DNA from: Nesterenkonia salmonea
GTDB taxonomy: Bacteria; Actinomycetota; Actinomycetes; Actinomycetales; Micrococcaceae
Reading direction: 5' to 3'
Assembly (NCBI RefSeq): GCF_005771525.1
Contig: NZ_VAVZ01000009.1
Location: 23,724-87,723 of the forward strand
DNA length: 64,000 nucleotides
How positions within the stretch are numbered: the stretch's first letter is position 1; every line of letters starts with the position of its first letter. Under the pieces are notes generated by a model. The model saw only the letters and a program-made list of their open reading frames with translations. It was not told the DNA's origin and did not search any database. Positions 1 to 9,692 of the stretch are shown here, in pieces. The position numbers were made by a program, and so were the translations under genes.

Positions 1-1168
1 CCTTAGTGTGACCAATAAGCCCCACAGGGCCACGCTTGATCCAACCAGTCGCGTACGTGCCGGGGACGTGCCTGCCTTCCTCGTCAAGGACGCGCCCTGC
101 TTCATTGAGCAGGACGCCCCGCTTGGAGTCGAACGGGATGCCTTCAATCTCTGAACCGAAGTATCCAATGGCGCGGTAGACCGCCTGCACCGGGTAGTCC
201 TGGTACTCACCGGTCCCTGTGACATTGCCGGTCCCGTCCAGTTCCATCCGCTCAAAGCGGATCCCGGCCACTTTGCCGGTGCCCTCACCGTTGCTGTCCT
301 GACCTTCGAGGATCTTCACCGGCTGGTGGAGGAAATGCAGGTGCAGTTTGCGGGAGGACTCCTCTGTACGTTCTTCCTGCTCGACGAGCCAGTTCGCCAG
401 TGTGTTCACCATGGTCTTGATCTGATTGCTGGACTTGATGGCCTCATCGGAGGCTTCATCGAAGTCGAAATCCTCTTCATAGAGGACGATGTCCACATCC
501 TCAGAGTGGGAGAGCTCACGCAGCTCCAACGGAGTGAACTTCACCTGGGCTGGCCCACGCCGGCCGAAGATATGCACATCAGTGACTGGTGAGGCCGCCA
601 GGCCCTGATACACGTTTTCTGGGATCTCGGTGGAGAGCAGATCGTGGGGCTGCTTGGAGAGCACGCGCGCCACGTCCAGCGCGACGTTGCCGTTACCGAT
701 AACGGCCACCTGCTCAGCTTCAAGGGGCCATTCCCGAGGGTAGTCGGGGTGCCCGTCATACCAGGACACAAAGTCAGCCGCGCCGAAGGAACCTTCCAGC
801 TCAACCCCGGGAATGTCCATCTCGACGTCCTTGATGGCGCCGGTGGCGAAAATCACGGCGTCGTAATGCTCCCTCAGCTCTTCAATGCTGACATCGGAGC
901 CGATGTTCACATTGCCCAAGAGCCGCACGTCACCGCGGTCCATCACCTTGTGCAGGGCCTTAATGATGCCCTTAATCCGCGGGTGGTCAGGGGCCACTCC
1001 GTAGCGGATCAGGCCGAATGGCGCGGGGTACCGGTCGAACAGGTCAATGGAGAAGCGCAGGTTGTGCTTCTTCTGGGCCTTGGCCAAGATGTCCGATGCG
1101 TAGACCCCGGCGGGACCTGCACCGACGACTGCGACGCGTGTGGGCCGGGAGTTGAAAGTCTCAGACAC
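1..1168 (-). CDS. fprA: Ferredoxin/adrenodoxin-NADP+ reductase (FprA-like), 3' end cut by window edge
   Basis: FAD-dependent enzyme predicted to move electrons between NADPH and ferredoxin in the cytoplasm. About 389 residues are visible. The N-terminus has a dinucleotide-binding loop (VAVVGAGPAGVYA) for FAD at residues ~10-22. A second loop for NADPH (VAVIGNGNVALDVARVL) lies near the middle, followed by GRRGPAQVKFT, typical of the adrenodoxin-reductase family. The C-terminal YATGWIKRGPVGLIGHTK stretch runs to the window edge, so the last ~60-80 residues are missing. I chose the GTG at 1168 because AAAGGAAA lies upstream and the FAD loop is correctly placed. It diverges from the SUKH-like gene across ~240 bp in which I see no gene. 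The family is sure; the exact redox partner is not. Confidence 0.9.
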   Translation of the reverse strand, partial: MSETFNSRPTRVAVVGAGPAGVYASDILAKAQKKHNLRFSIDLFDRYPAPFGLIRYGVAPDHPRIKGIIKALHKVMDRGDVRLLGNVNIGSDVSIEELREHYDAVIFATGAIKDVEMDIPGVELEGSFGAADFVSWYDGHPDYPREWPLEAEQVAVIGNGNVALDVARVLSKQPHDLLSTEIPENVYQGLAASPVTDVHIFGRRGPAQVKFTPLELRELSHSEDVDIVLYEEDFDFDEASDEAIKSSNQIKTMVNTLANWLVEQEERTEESSRKLHLHFLHQPVKILEGQDSNGEGTGKVAGIRFERMELDGTGNVTGTGEYQDYPVQAVYRAIGYFGSEIEGIPFDSKRGVLLNEAGRVLDEEGRHVPGTYATGWIKRGPVGLIGHTK

Positions 1169-1405
1169 GGTACGGCGGGTTTCCTTTCAATGAACGCAAC
1201 GAGCGCGCGAATTTACCTCAGGACAGTATGCCCTATATGGGTCGTGCGCCCATAGGTCGTATCAGGGTTTACCACTGGGCCTTCCAGTACACCCACTATG
1301 GTCAACACACCCGGTTGCCGCAGTTCTTCCCATGGCCCATAAGATGACAACACAGCGATCCGGAAACCGGTTGGCACACAGCGGAAGGCGGGAAGCGAGC
1401 ACATA

Positions 1406-1834
1406 ATGGCGGAGATGTTCCTGGATAAGTTCAAAGCCCTGGTCCCCCGGTATCTTGATGCCGAATGGACACCTGGTGAAGGGTACAGCCGCAGCGAACT
1501 CTCAGAGCTGCTGTCCGACTCAGAGTTACCTGACCGGACCAAACTGCCGCTCATTCTGGAGGAGCTCTACCTGGCTCTGGGCCAGTGCGAAGAGATTCTG
1601 GAGGCCTATCACTTCATTTTCGATCCCGATGAGCTGGTCACCGAAGAGGGGTACCTGCTGTTCTTGGAGGATGAGGATGAACGCTGGGTATGGGGAGTGG
1701 ATACCGCTGATCTGAAAGTGCCGGATCCGTTAATTTACCGCCGCAACAACGACAAGCACGAATGGACACCGGAAGGAGCAACTGTCAGTGAGTTCCTCTT
1801 CGACCTGCTTGAGTTCTCCTTCGAGGAGGACTGA
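1406..1834 (+). CDS. SUKH-like (SMI1/KNR4-type) small acidic protein
   Basis: Unrecognised 142-residue acidic protein whose pattern resembles the SMI1/KNR4 (SUKH) fold: an N-terminal helical half (LPLILEELYLALGQCEEIL), then a Pro-Asp-Glu-Leu turn, a strand pair ending in a Trp-Gly pair (DERWVWGVDTADL), a DPLIYRR segment and a C-terminal SEFLFDLLEF helix. SUKH proteins are often immunity proteins against polymorphic toxins, but many are orphans with no known role. No toxin gene is adjacent here. The stop is two bases before the HIT gene start, so the two are probably co-transcribed. The fold call rests on motif order only. Confidence 0.6.
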   Translation: MAEMFLDKFKALVPRYLDAEWTPGEGYSRSELSELLSDSELPDRTKLPLILEELYLALGQCEEILEAYHFIFDPDELVTEEGYLLFLEDEDERWVWGVDTADLKVPDPLIYRRNNDKHEWTPEGATVSEFLFDLLEFSFEED

Positions 1835-1836
1835 CC

Positions 1837-2391
1837 GTGCCTGAGCAGTCCTCACGCTTCACAGCGGAGCACACTCCCGGACAGGATACGTACGACGACG
1901 CGGTGGTCCAGTGGGAATCTCACGCACCAGAAGGCTATATCTGCCCTTTCTGCCAGTTCGCTGCCGGCGACGTATCCGATCCCGGGAACCGCTGTGAATT
2001 GAGTGACCTGGTGTATCAGGATGAGGACCTTCTGGTGTTCATCGCCTGTGACGGATTCGGCCCACATGCCGGGCACGCCATGATCATCCCGACCGCTCAC
2101 CGAGAGGCGCTCTATGACCTCGAGGACGATCTGCTAGCCAAGATCAGCATTTTCTCCCGACATGTGGCGCTGGCCATCAAACGTGCCTGGGGCCCTGAGG
2201 GCACCTCCGTGAGGCAGCACAATGAGCCGGCGGGAAACCAACACGTATGGCACTACCACCTGCACGTTTTCCCGCGCTATGGCGACGATCTGCTCTACCG
2301 GCAGATCCGGCATCCGCTGGAGGTTGGATACCGGGCGCAGCTGGCCCGGGAACTCAAACCCGCCCTTGAGAAAGTCCTGGAACAGAGCTAG
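1837..2391 (+). CDS. HIT-family nucleotide hydrolase/transferase
   Basis: Histidine-triad protein, 184 residues, predicted to cleave a phosphoramidate or dinucleotide bond through a nucleotidyl-histidine intermediate. The triad H139-Y-H141-L-H143 precedes VFPRYGDD. A zinc-knuckle-like CPFC sits at residues 36-39, as in many actinobacterial HIT enzymes, with a C/H partner set (GHAMIIPTAH) further on. GTG start at 1837, two bases after the upstream stop. The 3' end overlaps the convergent polyprenyl synthase gene by 4 bases (CTAG). The substrate cannot be told from sequence. Confidence 0.88.
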   Translation: MPEQSSRFTAEHTPGQDTYDDAVVQWESHAPEGYICPFCQFAAGDVSDPGNRCELSDLVYQDEDLLVFIACDGFGPHAGHAMIIPTAHREALYDLEDDLLAKISIFSRHVALAIKRAWGPEGTSVRQHNEPAGNQHVWHYHLHVFPRYGDDLLYRQIRHPLEVGYRAQLARELKPALEKVLEQS

Positions 2392-3497
2392 CCTTCGCGG
2401 TCGACGACGGCGTCTGCGAAACTCAGCAGCGCGGCCTTCACCGTCGACTCGGGCAGGGGTGAGATCGCGTCCTTGGCCCTGGTGGACCAGCTCCGGGCAA
2501 CAGCCCAAGCCTCCTCCGTCACCGGATGCGACACCACAGCCTGGACTGCCTCCGCCAACTCAGCGTCCCCGCTCAAGTCTCGCTCTAGGAGCTCCAGAGC
2601 GGCGTGGGCGGCGTCGTCGTTGTTCTGAGCGGCACGGCGCAGCAGCAGCACCGGAAGTGTGGGCACCTGCTCCCGAAGATCCGTTCCAGGGGCTTTTCCT
2701 GATGAGACGCCGTCGGCAGTGAGGTCAATGACATCATCAGCTAGCTGGAACGCAATTCCTACGGCTTCACCATAGGTCTGCAGCATCTGGGACAGTTCGG
2801 GGTCTGTGCGCCCGTAGTAGGCACCCAGCTGCGCCGCGGCCGCCACCAGGGACCCGGTCTTATTGGCGATGACGCCCAGGTAGTGGTCGTAGGGGTCTTC
2901 ACCACCGCGTGGGCCCACGGTTTCCTTCAGCTGGCCCATGACCAGGCGTTCAAAGGTCTCCGCCTGGATCCGGGGCCCGTCGTCGCCGAGCTCAGTCATC
3001 AGCTGTGAAGCTCGGGCCAGAATAAGGTCTCCGGTGAGGATCGCCACGGAGTTCCCCCAGACAACGTGGGCGCTGGGAGCTCCCCGGCGCAGCGGCGCGG
3101 AGTCCATGACGTCGTCGTGATAGAGAGTCGCCAGGTGAGTCATTTCCATCACCATAGCGGCCCTGAGCACCCGGTCATCCACGCCATCTCCCAAGAGGGA
3201 AGTCAGGATGGTCAGAAGCGGCCTGACCCGCTTGCCGCCAGCTTCAGCCAGGTACCGCGCAGCAGAGTTGGCCAGCTCATCAGTGCTGGACAGTGCCGCC
3301 AGGAGCTGCTCTTCCACGGCATCAAGGGATTCAGTGACCTGCGCCGTGAGCTGCTCATCGTCGGCGAGAACATCGAAGCCTGCCGGAAGCTCGATGTTCA
3401 CTGGGTCGGTTTTGTCCTGCGGAAGGTCAGCGGCGTGCACCGTCTGCTCGGCTGCTGCGGCGCCGGTGCTCGCACCTGAGGCTCGTGATTCGGTCAT
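2388..3497 (-). CDS. Long-chain polyprenyl diphosphate synthase (menaquinone side chain)
   Basis: 369-residue trans-isoprenyl diphosphate synthase that elongates an allylic diphosphate with isopentenyl diphosphate. The first Asp-rich motif DDVMD is at residues 128-132, followed by the RRG arginines. The second, DDVID, is at 254-258. KTG at 213-215 and GGKR at 87-90 are conserved substrate-binding points. Its place directly downstream of menG and next to menF/menD/menC points to the menaquinone tail (hepta- to nonaprenyl). Chain length was not determined. The first ~45 residues form a low-complexity Ala/Asp leader. It shares an 11-bp gap with menG and is likely in the same transcript. Confidence 0.9.
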   Translation of the reverse strand: MTESRASGASTGAAAAEQTVHAADLPQDKTDPVNIELPAGFDVLADDEQLTAQVTESLDAVEEQLLAALSSTDELANSAARYLAEAGGKRVRPLLTILTSLLGDGVDDRVLRAAMVMEMTHLATLYHDDVMDSAPLRRGAPSAHVVWGNSVAILTGDLILARASQLMTELGDDGPRIQAETFERLVMGQLKETVGPRGGEDPYDHYLGVIANKTGSLVAAAAQLGAYYGRTDPELSQMLQTYGEAVGIAFQLADDVIDLTADGVSSGKAPGTDLREQVPTLPVLLLRRAAQNNDDAAHAALELLERDLSGDAELAEAVQAVVSHPVTEEAWAVARSWSTRAKDAISPLPESTVKAALLSFADAVVDREG

Positions 3498-3508
3498 TGG
3501 GCTTAAGC

Positions 3509-4285
3509 CTAGCCCTTCCGGTCGGGTGCACCCTCGCCAGAGAGCTCCGCACTGTGGGAAATGCGGGAGCTGCTCTGGTGGGGCTTGAAGGCACGGTGGA
3601 TGGCTACGATCCCGCCACTGAGGTTCCGGTACTCCACCTGTGACCAGCCGGCGGCGTCGATCAGCGCTGCTAGGGCGTCCTGATCGGGCCAGGCGCGGAT
3701 GGACTCCGCCAAGTAGACATAGGCCTCCGGATTGGAGGATACGGCGCGGGCCACCGGAGGAAGAGCCCGCATGAGGTACTCGTTGTAGATGACGTTGAAT
3801 GGCCTGTACGTGGGGTCGGAGAACTCCATGACCGCCAAGCGTCCGCCAGGTTTTGTCACGCGGAGCATTTCGCTCAGCGCCACAGAAGTGTCAGTAATAT
3901 TACGCAACCCGAAGCTGATCGTCACCGCATCGAAGCTGTCATCGGCGAAGGGCAGATTCATGCCGTCCCCTGCCACGAAGGTCAGCTCCGGGTGCCTGCG
4001 CTTGCCTACCTGCAGCATGCCGAGGGAGAAGTCACAGGCCACCGCGGTCGCTCCGGCGCGATGAAACGGGAGAGTCGATTCGCCCGTGCCTGCCGCCAAA
4101 TCCAGCACAAACTCGCCTGGTTGGAGGTCTAGAGCCGTAGTGAGCTTCCGCCGCCATCTCCTGTCCTGCCCCAAAGAGATGACGTCATTGGTGAGGTCGT
4201 AACGTTCAGCGACCTGATCAAACATGGAGGCGACGTCATGTGGCCTCTTGTCAAGGTCGGCTCGGTTCCCAGCGCGGCGATTCAC
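3509..4285 (-). CDS. menG: Demethylmenaquinone methyltransferase
   Basis: SAM-dependent C-methyltransferase of the UbiE/MenE-G family, 258 residues, catalysing the last step of menaquinone synthesis on the membrane-bound demethylmenaquinone. Class I motif I is DLAAGTGES at ~62-70. The family signatures [17 protein letters not shown] near the N-terminus and a later EFSDP / [10 protein letters not shown] pair are present. GTG start at 4285, with GGGAGAA upstream. Divergent from menF across ~65 bp. The C-terminal ~25 residues ([10 protein letters not shown] onward) extend beyond the usual family end. Confidence 0.93.
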   Translation of the reverse strand: MNRRAGNRADLDKRPHDVASMFDQVAERYDLTNDVISLGQDRRWRRKLTTALDLQPGEFVLDLAAGTGESTLPFHRAGATAVACDFSLGMLQVGKRRHPELTFVAGDGMNLPFADDSFDAVTISFGLRNITDTSVALSEMLRVTKPGGRLAVMEFSDPTYRPFNVIYNEYLMRALPPVARAVSSNPEAYVYLAESIRAWPDQDALAALIDAAGWSQVEYRNLSGGIVAIHRAFKPHQSSSRISHSAELSGEGAPDRKG

Positions 4286-4350
4286 CCCAGTATTCTCCCA
4301 TGAGCCGGGGCACAGCGTTCCCCTGGTGGGCCGCGTAAGATGGGTGAGCC

Positions 4351-5667
4351 ATGATCTCAGCGCCGCCCAGCCTCCACATCACTGCGCGCGACGTAGACCT
4401 TCCTGGCGGACTGGTGGCGCTGCTTCCCCACCTCAACCCTTCCGGCACCTGGATCCGCGGCGGCGAAGGCATGATTGGTCTTGGCATTGCGGCAAGCACC
4501 ACAGCTACTGGGCAGGGCCGTTTTGACTCGCTCTCCGTGTTTTGGGATTCGCTGATCGAATCACGGGCAGCTGGGGAGAGCGGTCACGGACCTGTGGCGT
4601 TGGTCTCAGTAGCGTTTTCCAAGGACTCCGAGTCTGCTTCACAGCTTCTGGTGCCTGAAGTTCTCATCCGTCGGGAAGGTGGAAAAACCACCCTTCTACT
4701 CATCACCGACCGCCCAGAACCGGATGCGCAGGTCCTTGACCGGCACGGCCTTTGGCTGGAGCCTACAGGTGGACTCCGCGCTACGCACCCCGCCCCTGCC
4801 GCGGATCTATCGGAAGCGCGGCTGCTGCCGGGTATCCAATCCGAACGCCAGTACCTGAGCGCGATCGCCGCAGGATTGTCGGCGATTCACGACGGAACCG
4901 TCGACAAGCTCGTGCTGGCCCGGGATGTGCTGGTGACCGCCGAGGCACCAGTGCCCATCGGCACGCTGTTGTCTCGGCTCGCCACCGAATACCCCCAGAC
5001 GTGGACCTACTGTGTGGGCGCGGGGCCCGGGGTCCCGCAGACTCTGCTCGGCGCCACACCGGAAATGCTGGTCCGATTGCGCGGCACTCAGCTGTCCTCG
5101 CGGGTCCTCGCAGGCACCATTGACAGGGCCCAGCGCACCTCGACTCTGGTCCGCGACGCCAAACAGCACCGCGAGCACGATCTGGCCGTGACCTCCCTGC
5201 TCGAACAGCTCCGCCCCATCACGGACACTCTGCAGTCACCGACCGAGCCCAGTGTGCTGCAGCTGCCCAATGTGTATCACCTGGCCAGCGACATCTCAGG
5301 AAAATTGGCAGCAGATTCCTCAGGCCGCCTGCCCAGTCCTCTGAAGGTGGCAGAAGCTGCGCACCCGACAGCCGCAGTGTGTGGAACCCCGACGACGACG
5401 GCCGCTGACCTCATCGCCCAGTTGGAGGGTATGGACCGTGGCCCCTACGCCGGGCCAGTGGGTTGGATGGACGCGGAGGGAAACGCCGACTTCGGCATCG
5501 CCCTGCGCGGCGGAGTGTTCGAAGATGACGTCACCCCGGCCGGTGGTCGGCGACTGCGCATCTTCGCCGGCTGCGGAGTGGTGGCCGGTTCGGAGCCCGA
5601 GTCAGAACTGGCCGAAACCAAGGTCAAGCTCAAACCCATGCTGTGGGCGCTGGGGCTCGACCCCTGA
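4351..5667 (+). CDS. menF: Isochorismate synthase
   Basis: 438-residue chorismate-binding enzyme predicted to convert chorismate to isochorismate, the first committed step of menaquinone synthesis. The conserved C-terminal core runs from ~180: [36 protein letters not shown], then [10 protein letters not shown] (catalytic base region), [11 protein letters not shown] and [21 protein letters not shown] with the Mg-binding glutamates. The N-terminal ~150 residues are variable, as usual. It is convergent with menD, with only 33 bp between the stops. The flanking men genes favour MenF over a siderophore or salicylate isochorismate synthase. Confidence 0.93.
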   Translation: MISAPPSLHITARDVDLPGGLVALLPHLNPSGTWIRGGEGMIGLGIAASTTATGQGRFDSLSVFWDSLIESRAAGESGHGPVALVSVAFSKDSESASQLLVPEVLIRREGGKTTLLLITDRPEPDAQVLDRHGLWLEPTGGLRATHPAPAADLSEARLLPGIQSERQYLSAIAAGLSAIHDGTVDKLVLARDVLVTAEAPVPIGTLLSRLATEYPQTWTYCVGAGPGVPQTLLGATPEMLVRLRGTQLSSRVLAGTIDRAQRTSTLVRDAKQHREHDLAVTSLLEQLRPITDTLQSPTEPSVLQLPNVYHLASDISGKLAADSSGRLPSPLKVAEAAHPTAAVCGTPTTTAADLIAQLEGMDRGPYAGPVGWMDAEGNADFGIALRGGVFEDDVTPAGGRRLRIFAGCGVVAGSEPESELAETKVKLKPMLWALGLDP

Positions 5668-5700
5668 TCAGTGCGGTGTCCTGCGGCAGGCCGCCTGGGC

Positions 5701-7632
5701 TCAGCGTGAAGGTGTCAGGGCCTGCAGCAGTTTGGCGTGAAGGTCTCGGAGCCGGGTCCGGTCAGTCCGCAGCTCGATAATGCGAATGCCCACCCGATCA
5801 TCCGGGTAGGACAGTGCCCGACCAAGCTCCTCCAAATCCTCGGTGAAGAAGTACTCGTGCTGGTAGGCGTCTGCGAGCGCTTCAATGTCCACTGTTTGGG
5901 GAGTGCCGAAGAGCCTTTCCACAGTCTTGGCCTGGCCAGCACGGCGTCCCACTTCACCGTGCTCCAATTGATCGAAGATCGCGCCACCGGCATCGTTAAT
6001 CACCACAATGTCCAGGTGGGGCGCCTGTTCGGTGGAGGGGATAAGCAAAGAGTTGGCGTCATGGAGAAAGGTCAGGTCTCCGACCAGGGCGGTCACTCGC
6101 TGACCCGCCGCGAGTGCCACACCAGAGGCGGCTGAGAGGTTACCGTCAATCCCAGATACTCCACGTAGTGCGTGGATCGAACGTGAGGTGACGGAGCTGC
6201 CGGTCATGCCGGGCAGCGACCGAGTCAGGGCAGCTGCCAGGTCCACGTCTCTGATCACTGAGGATGACCCGAGCATAAGTGGCGTCCTGACTGTCTCAGC
6301 CACGAACTGGGCTGCGCGGACCGAGCTGAGGCCCCCCGCGGCGTCGTCGTCTTCACGCAGCACAGTGTCAATGATGCTCTGTGCCTTCAGCCCTTCCTCC
6401 TCCCAGGCGCGGGACCAGGCGGTCCCAGGGCGTCCGGCAAAGTCTGCAAGCTCCTGGTGGCCGGTGATGATCCGGCGGGCGAGCCGTGCATCGTGCCAGG
6501 GGCTGGCGCGGGGCTCGTACTGAACCACCTGGATGTCTTCCCGGGAAATCAGCTTCTGCACTGGCCTGGTCAGTGTGGGCCGCCCCGCCACCACTACCCG
6601 CTCCACTGCGGCGGTCAGCTCAGCGGCACGTGACCCGGGCGGAGACTGCAGCAACAGCCGGTACCCCTGCACGGGTGTCAGGTCAGTCCAGCGGGCCCCG
6701 GAGGTCGGTTCTGCGAGCATGGGGTGACCCAGTCGGCTGGCGAACTCGATGGCTTCCTGAGGGGCCTGATCTCCCATGACGAACAGCACACGGCCTGGTT
6801 CCTCGACAGCAGGATCCCCAGCTGCGGTCACCTCATGGTTTGTCTCTGCCTCCACTGGTTCGGCGAGCCAGGGGACCTTCTGTGCGGTTTCTTTCCCGGC
6901 ACCAGCTGCTGCCGCACGGTAGAGGCGTGCGCGTTCGCTGGGCGGGATCACCCCTTTGCGCGCCCAGCGCTGCGTTCCAGCGTTGCCTGGCAGTTCTGCA
7001 GGAACCAACGGGTCGGCGAACCCGATGTTGAGGTGGACCGGGCCTGCGGCGGATCGGGAGTTCACCGTGGTGGCAGCTCGGAGCAGGAGGGCCACCTGCG
7101 TCTCGGCGGCGAGCATGTCGTCACGGGAGACCGGCTCCAGGCGCAAGCTTGAATCGTGGATGTCCGACTGCTCAAGGTGAAGCTCATCGCGAACCCTTCC
7201 AGTGAACATGCCCTGCTGCCACACGGTCTGGTTCGAGCCAGTGCCGTGCATACGCTCAGGCCGGTCCGCGGTGATGACCACCAGCGGAACCCCGGACATG
7301 TCAGCTTCCATCACTGCTGGCAGGAGGTTCCCGGCTGCTGTGCCTGAGGTGGTGACCACCCCGGCTGGTTCCCCTGTAGACAGTGCGATCCCGAGGGCGG
7401 TGAACGCCGCGGAACGCTCATCTGTCCGCACGTGCAGGGTGAAGGCGCCCAGCTGCTCCGCCTCGGCGAGGGCGTAGGCCAGTGGGGCTGAGCGCGATCC
7501 GGGGGCTATCACCATATGGCGCATGTTCAGGGCCATGCCGCGCAGGACCCGGCGGGCCAGTCTGAGCGATTCGGCGTCGTGGGAATCGTCGAACTCCCGG
7601 AACGGACCCCTCTCAGCTGCCATGGAGTACAT
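5701..7632 (-). CDS. menD: SEPHCHC synthase (menaquinone step 2)
   Basis: 643-residue thiamine-diphosphate enzyme joining 2-oxoglutarate (after decarboxylation) to isochorismate. The N-terminal half has the Pyr domain (VIAPGSRSAPLAYALAE, TDERSAAFTALGIA, TSGTAAGNLLPAVMEA). The C-terminal PP domain shows ALVGDLTFLHD and VVINDAGGAIFDQLEHGE, the ThDP-Mg motif region. The start overlaps menC by 20 bp, implying translational coupling; an ATG at 7623 is an equally possible start. A central linker (~residues 245-275) is longer than in many homologues. It carries one copy of the over-represented 11-mer at 6340-6350. Confidence 0.94.
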   Translation of the reverse strand: MYSMAAERGPFREFDDSHDAESLRLARRVLRGMALNMRHMVIAPGSRSAPLAYALAEAEQLGAFTLHVRTDERSAAFTALGIALSTGEPAGVVTTSGTAAGNLLPAVMEADMSGVPLVVITADRPERMHGTGSNQTVWQQGMFTGRVRDELHLEQSDIHDSSLRLEPVSRDDMLAAETQVALLLRAATTVNSRSAAGPVHLNIGFADPLVPAELPGNAGTQRWARKGVIPPSERARLYRAAAAGAGKETAQKVPWLAEPVEAETNHEVTAAGDPAVEEPGRVLFVMGDQAPQEAIEFASRLGHPMLAEPTSGARWTDLTPVQGYRLLLQSPPGSRAAELTAAVERVVVAGRPTLTRPVQKLISREDIQVVQYEPRASPWHDARLARRIITGHQELADFAGRPGTAWSRAWEEEGLKAQSIIDTVLREDDDAAGGLSSVRAAQFVAETVRTPLMLGSSSVIRDVDLAAALTRSLPGMTGSSVTSRSIHALRGVSGIDGNLSAASGVALAAGQRVTALVGDLTFLHDANSLLIPSTEQAPHLDIVVINDAGGAIFDQLEHGEVGRRAGQAKTVERLFGTPQTVDIEALADAYQHEYFFTEDLEELGRALSYPDDRVGIRIIELRTDRTRLRDLHAKLLQALTPSR

Positions 7633-8665
7633 CGTAGGCGGCTGTGAGCCGGTCGAACCACCACGCCTCGCGCGCTCCGGTGACCCGGTGCTGCTGCACC
7701 AGGGCTGGTACCGGGTCTGGTGAGCGCACGACGACGCCGCCTGCTGGGTCTTGTGCCACGGGCACCTGGATCACGCCGCCGTGCGGAATGAGCGGTTCTG
7801 CGACCACTTCTGCGTCGAAGAGGCTGACGGTTCCCAGGCCGCAGGCATAGGGCAGAGCGGGCAGCTGTGCCGCCAGGGCGAGTCCTGCTGTGAGGCCGAC
7901 TGAGGTGTCCAGTGCTGAGGAGACCACTGCGGGCAGTCCGGATCGAGTGACAATATCGAGGGCTCGTCCGACGCCGCCCAGTGGCGGGACTTTCACCACC
8001 AGGAGGTCTGCGGCGCCCAGCGCGGCCACCCGGAACGGGTCTTCCGCTTTGCGCACCGCTTCATCGGCGGCGATCCGGATCGGCAGCCCCCGGCTGTGGA
8101 GCTGTTCACGCAGGTCGGCCAAGGGTTCGATTCCGGCGACTGGTTGTTCGGCGTACTCGAATGCCTCCCCGGCGATCTCCGCGATGGCTGACAGGTGGGT
8201 CACCGCCTCAGCGATGCTCCAGGCCCCATTGGCGTCTACTCGGATCCCCGCGTGTGGGAGCAGCCGGCAGACCTCGGCGACGCGGGCGGCGTCGTCCTCT
8301 CCGGTCTCTCCCGGTTCAGCGACCTTGATCTTCACTGCGGGGATGGAGTCCAGGTCGCCGTATCGTGTCAGGACGCCCTCCACCTCGGCGGGCCCTATGG
8401 CGGGGACGGTGGCGTTGACGGGCACCTGCTCGCGGACCGGGGAGCCCAACCCAGACCATGCCGCATGGACTGCCGCCTGCAGCCAGTGGGAGCTCTCCCG
8501 AGGGCCATATTCGGGGAACGGCCCGAACTCAGCCCACCCGGCAGGGCCACGGAGCAGCATGACCTCGCGACGGGTTTGGCCTCGGAACCGGGTGCGCATA
8601 GGCACAGAGACGATGACGGCGGCGTCGAGCAGCTCTGCGCGCTCCGGAAGCTGGTGTTGTGGCAC
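7613..8665 (-). CDS. menC: o-Succinylbenzoate synthase
   Basis: 350-residue enolase-superfamily dehydratase making o-succinylbenzoate from SHCHC. VKIKVAE carries the Lys-x-Lys base, and metal ligands follow in RVDANGAW, YAEQP and ADEAV. The opposite-face lysine is in LLVVKVPPLGG. The size and the missing N-terminal extension match the short actinobacterial MenC. It lies directly upstream of, and overlaps, menD. It is divergent from the PAP2 gene, with a 52-bp gap that must hold both promoters. Confidence 0.92.
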   Translation of the reverse strand: MPQHQLPERAELLDAAVIVSVPMRTRFRGQTRREVMLLRGPAGWAEFGPFPEYGPRESSHWLQAAVHAAWSGLGSPVREQVPVNATVPAIGPAEVEGVLTRYGDLDSIPAVKIKVAEPGETGEDDAARVAEVCRLLPHAGIRVDANGAWSIAEAVTHLSAIAEIAGEAFEYAEQPVAGIEPLADLREQLHSRGLPIRIAADEAVRKAEDPFRVAALGAADLLVVKVPPLGGVGRALDIVTRSGLPAVVSSALDTSVGLTAGLALAAQLPALPYACGLGTVSLFDAEVVAEPLIPHGGVIQVPVAQDPAGGVVVRSPDPVPALVQQHRVTGAREAWWFDRLTAAYDVLHGS

Positions 8666-8717
8666 AGCCTCAAGTCTATGTTCGCAAGTTCACAGGACGA
8701 GCTGGAAGAATAGGTCT

Positions 8718-9692
8718 ATGCCTTCATCCTCGTCTGCGCTGCGCGCGCCCGCTCGTCGCACTGGCCTGTGGATTGCCGCGCTCGTGGTGACGGGGGTGCT
8801 GTTCCTGGTCGTGTACGAATACTTCGTCCGCACCGAGTCCGGCCAGTTCCTCGACAATGTGATGCGGATGACCGCGGACCACTTTGATCACCCGCTGCCC
8901 TTCCTGAATCCGCAGAACCGGTGGATTGCGGTGTTCATCATGGCTCCCCCAGCTGTGCTCTTCGCTGTCATCGTGCTCGCAGGTCGGAAGTACCTGGCGG
9001 GCCTGATCGCGGTCGGGACTGTGCTCGCGGCCAATATCTCCACCCAGGTTCTGAAGTACGGGATGTTGGACCGGCCGGACTTGACGGACAACCCCACGTA
9101 CTGGATCAACAATTCGTTGCCTAGCGGGCACACCACGATGGCCGCCTCGATTGTTGTTGCGGTGTTCCTGGTCGCCAGCCCCAAAGCTCGGCCAGCTATT
9201 GGCGTGCTGGGCGCGCTCTGGGGCGGAAGTTGGGGTGCCTACCTGTTCATTGAGGCCTGGCATCGACCCTCCGATATGATCGCCGCCTATCTGGTAGCGG
9301 CGGCATGGGGCCTGGTGGGCGGCTGGCTGATCTTCCGTGCCGCACCGCGGGACAACACGGTGATCGCGGACGCTGAGCCTGAGGTGGCCCCGGCAGCCGG
9401 GGTGTGTTGGTTCCTGGGGATCGTTCTCACGGTAGGCGGGATGCTGTGCTTGGTCTTCGCCGGTGGGTGGACCGGACTCGAGCGGTCCGTCGCAGAACCC
9501 ACCCTGTGGGCCTGGGCTGCGGGCACCCTGCTGTCGTTCGGACCGGCTATGCTCACCGCCGCGGTGGGTATCAACTTCTTCGGCGCAGAGACTGGCCGAC
9601 GGATGCGAGGGGCGGATGTGCCTGCTGCACATGGAACCCGTGTGGTGTACCCGATCCCTCCTGAGCTACGCCAGCTTTACGACCGCGTATGA
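8718..9692 (+). CDS. PAP2-superfamily membrane phosphatase
   Basis: 324-residue integral membrane protein of the PAP2 lipid-phosphatase family. The three catalytic motifs are visible: K-x5-R-P (KYGMLDRP), PSGH in SLPSGHTTMAAS, and the final H..D pair in EAWHRPSDMIAAY. About six hydrophobic segments are seen; the two C-terminal ones follow a cytoplasmic loop. The reading frame is open far upstream into menC, but the composition there is antisense menC, so I placed the start at the ATG at 8718 (GGAAGAATAG upstream). The likely substrate is a lipid or undecaprenyl-type pyrophosphate (inference). It overlaps mutY by 4 bp (ATGA). Confidence 0.88.
   Translation: MPSSSSALRAPARRTGLWIAALVVTGVLFLVVYEYFVRTESGQFLDNVMRMTADHFDHPLPFLNPQNRWIAVFIMAPPAVLFAVIVLAGRKYLAGLIAVGTVLAANISTQVLKYGMLDRPDLTDNPTYWINNSLPSGHTTMAASIVVAVFLVASPKARPAIGVLGALWGGSWGAYLFIEAWHRPSDMIAAYLVAAAWGLVGGWLIFRAAPRDNTVIADAEPEVAPAAGVCWFLGIVLTVGGMLCLVFAGGWTGLERSVAEPTLWAWAAGTLLSFGPAMLTAAVGINFFGAETGRRMRGADVPAAHGTRVVYPIPPELRQLYDRV

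Noticed and set aside
5668..5700. Terminator between convergent menF and menD
   Set aside because: Only a short CCTGCGGCAGG stem with a 1-base loop and no T-run.
7890..8717. Long upstream extension of the PAP2 reading frame
   Set aside because: It is antisense to menC, with Ser/Arg/Pro-rich shadow composition; family length and the ribosome site support 8718.
8724..9632. Minus-strand 302-aa frame opposite the PAP2 gene
   Set aside because: Composition (His/Arg/Gln/Pro-rich) typical of an antisense shadow; no motif.
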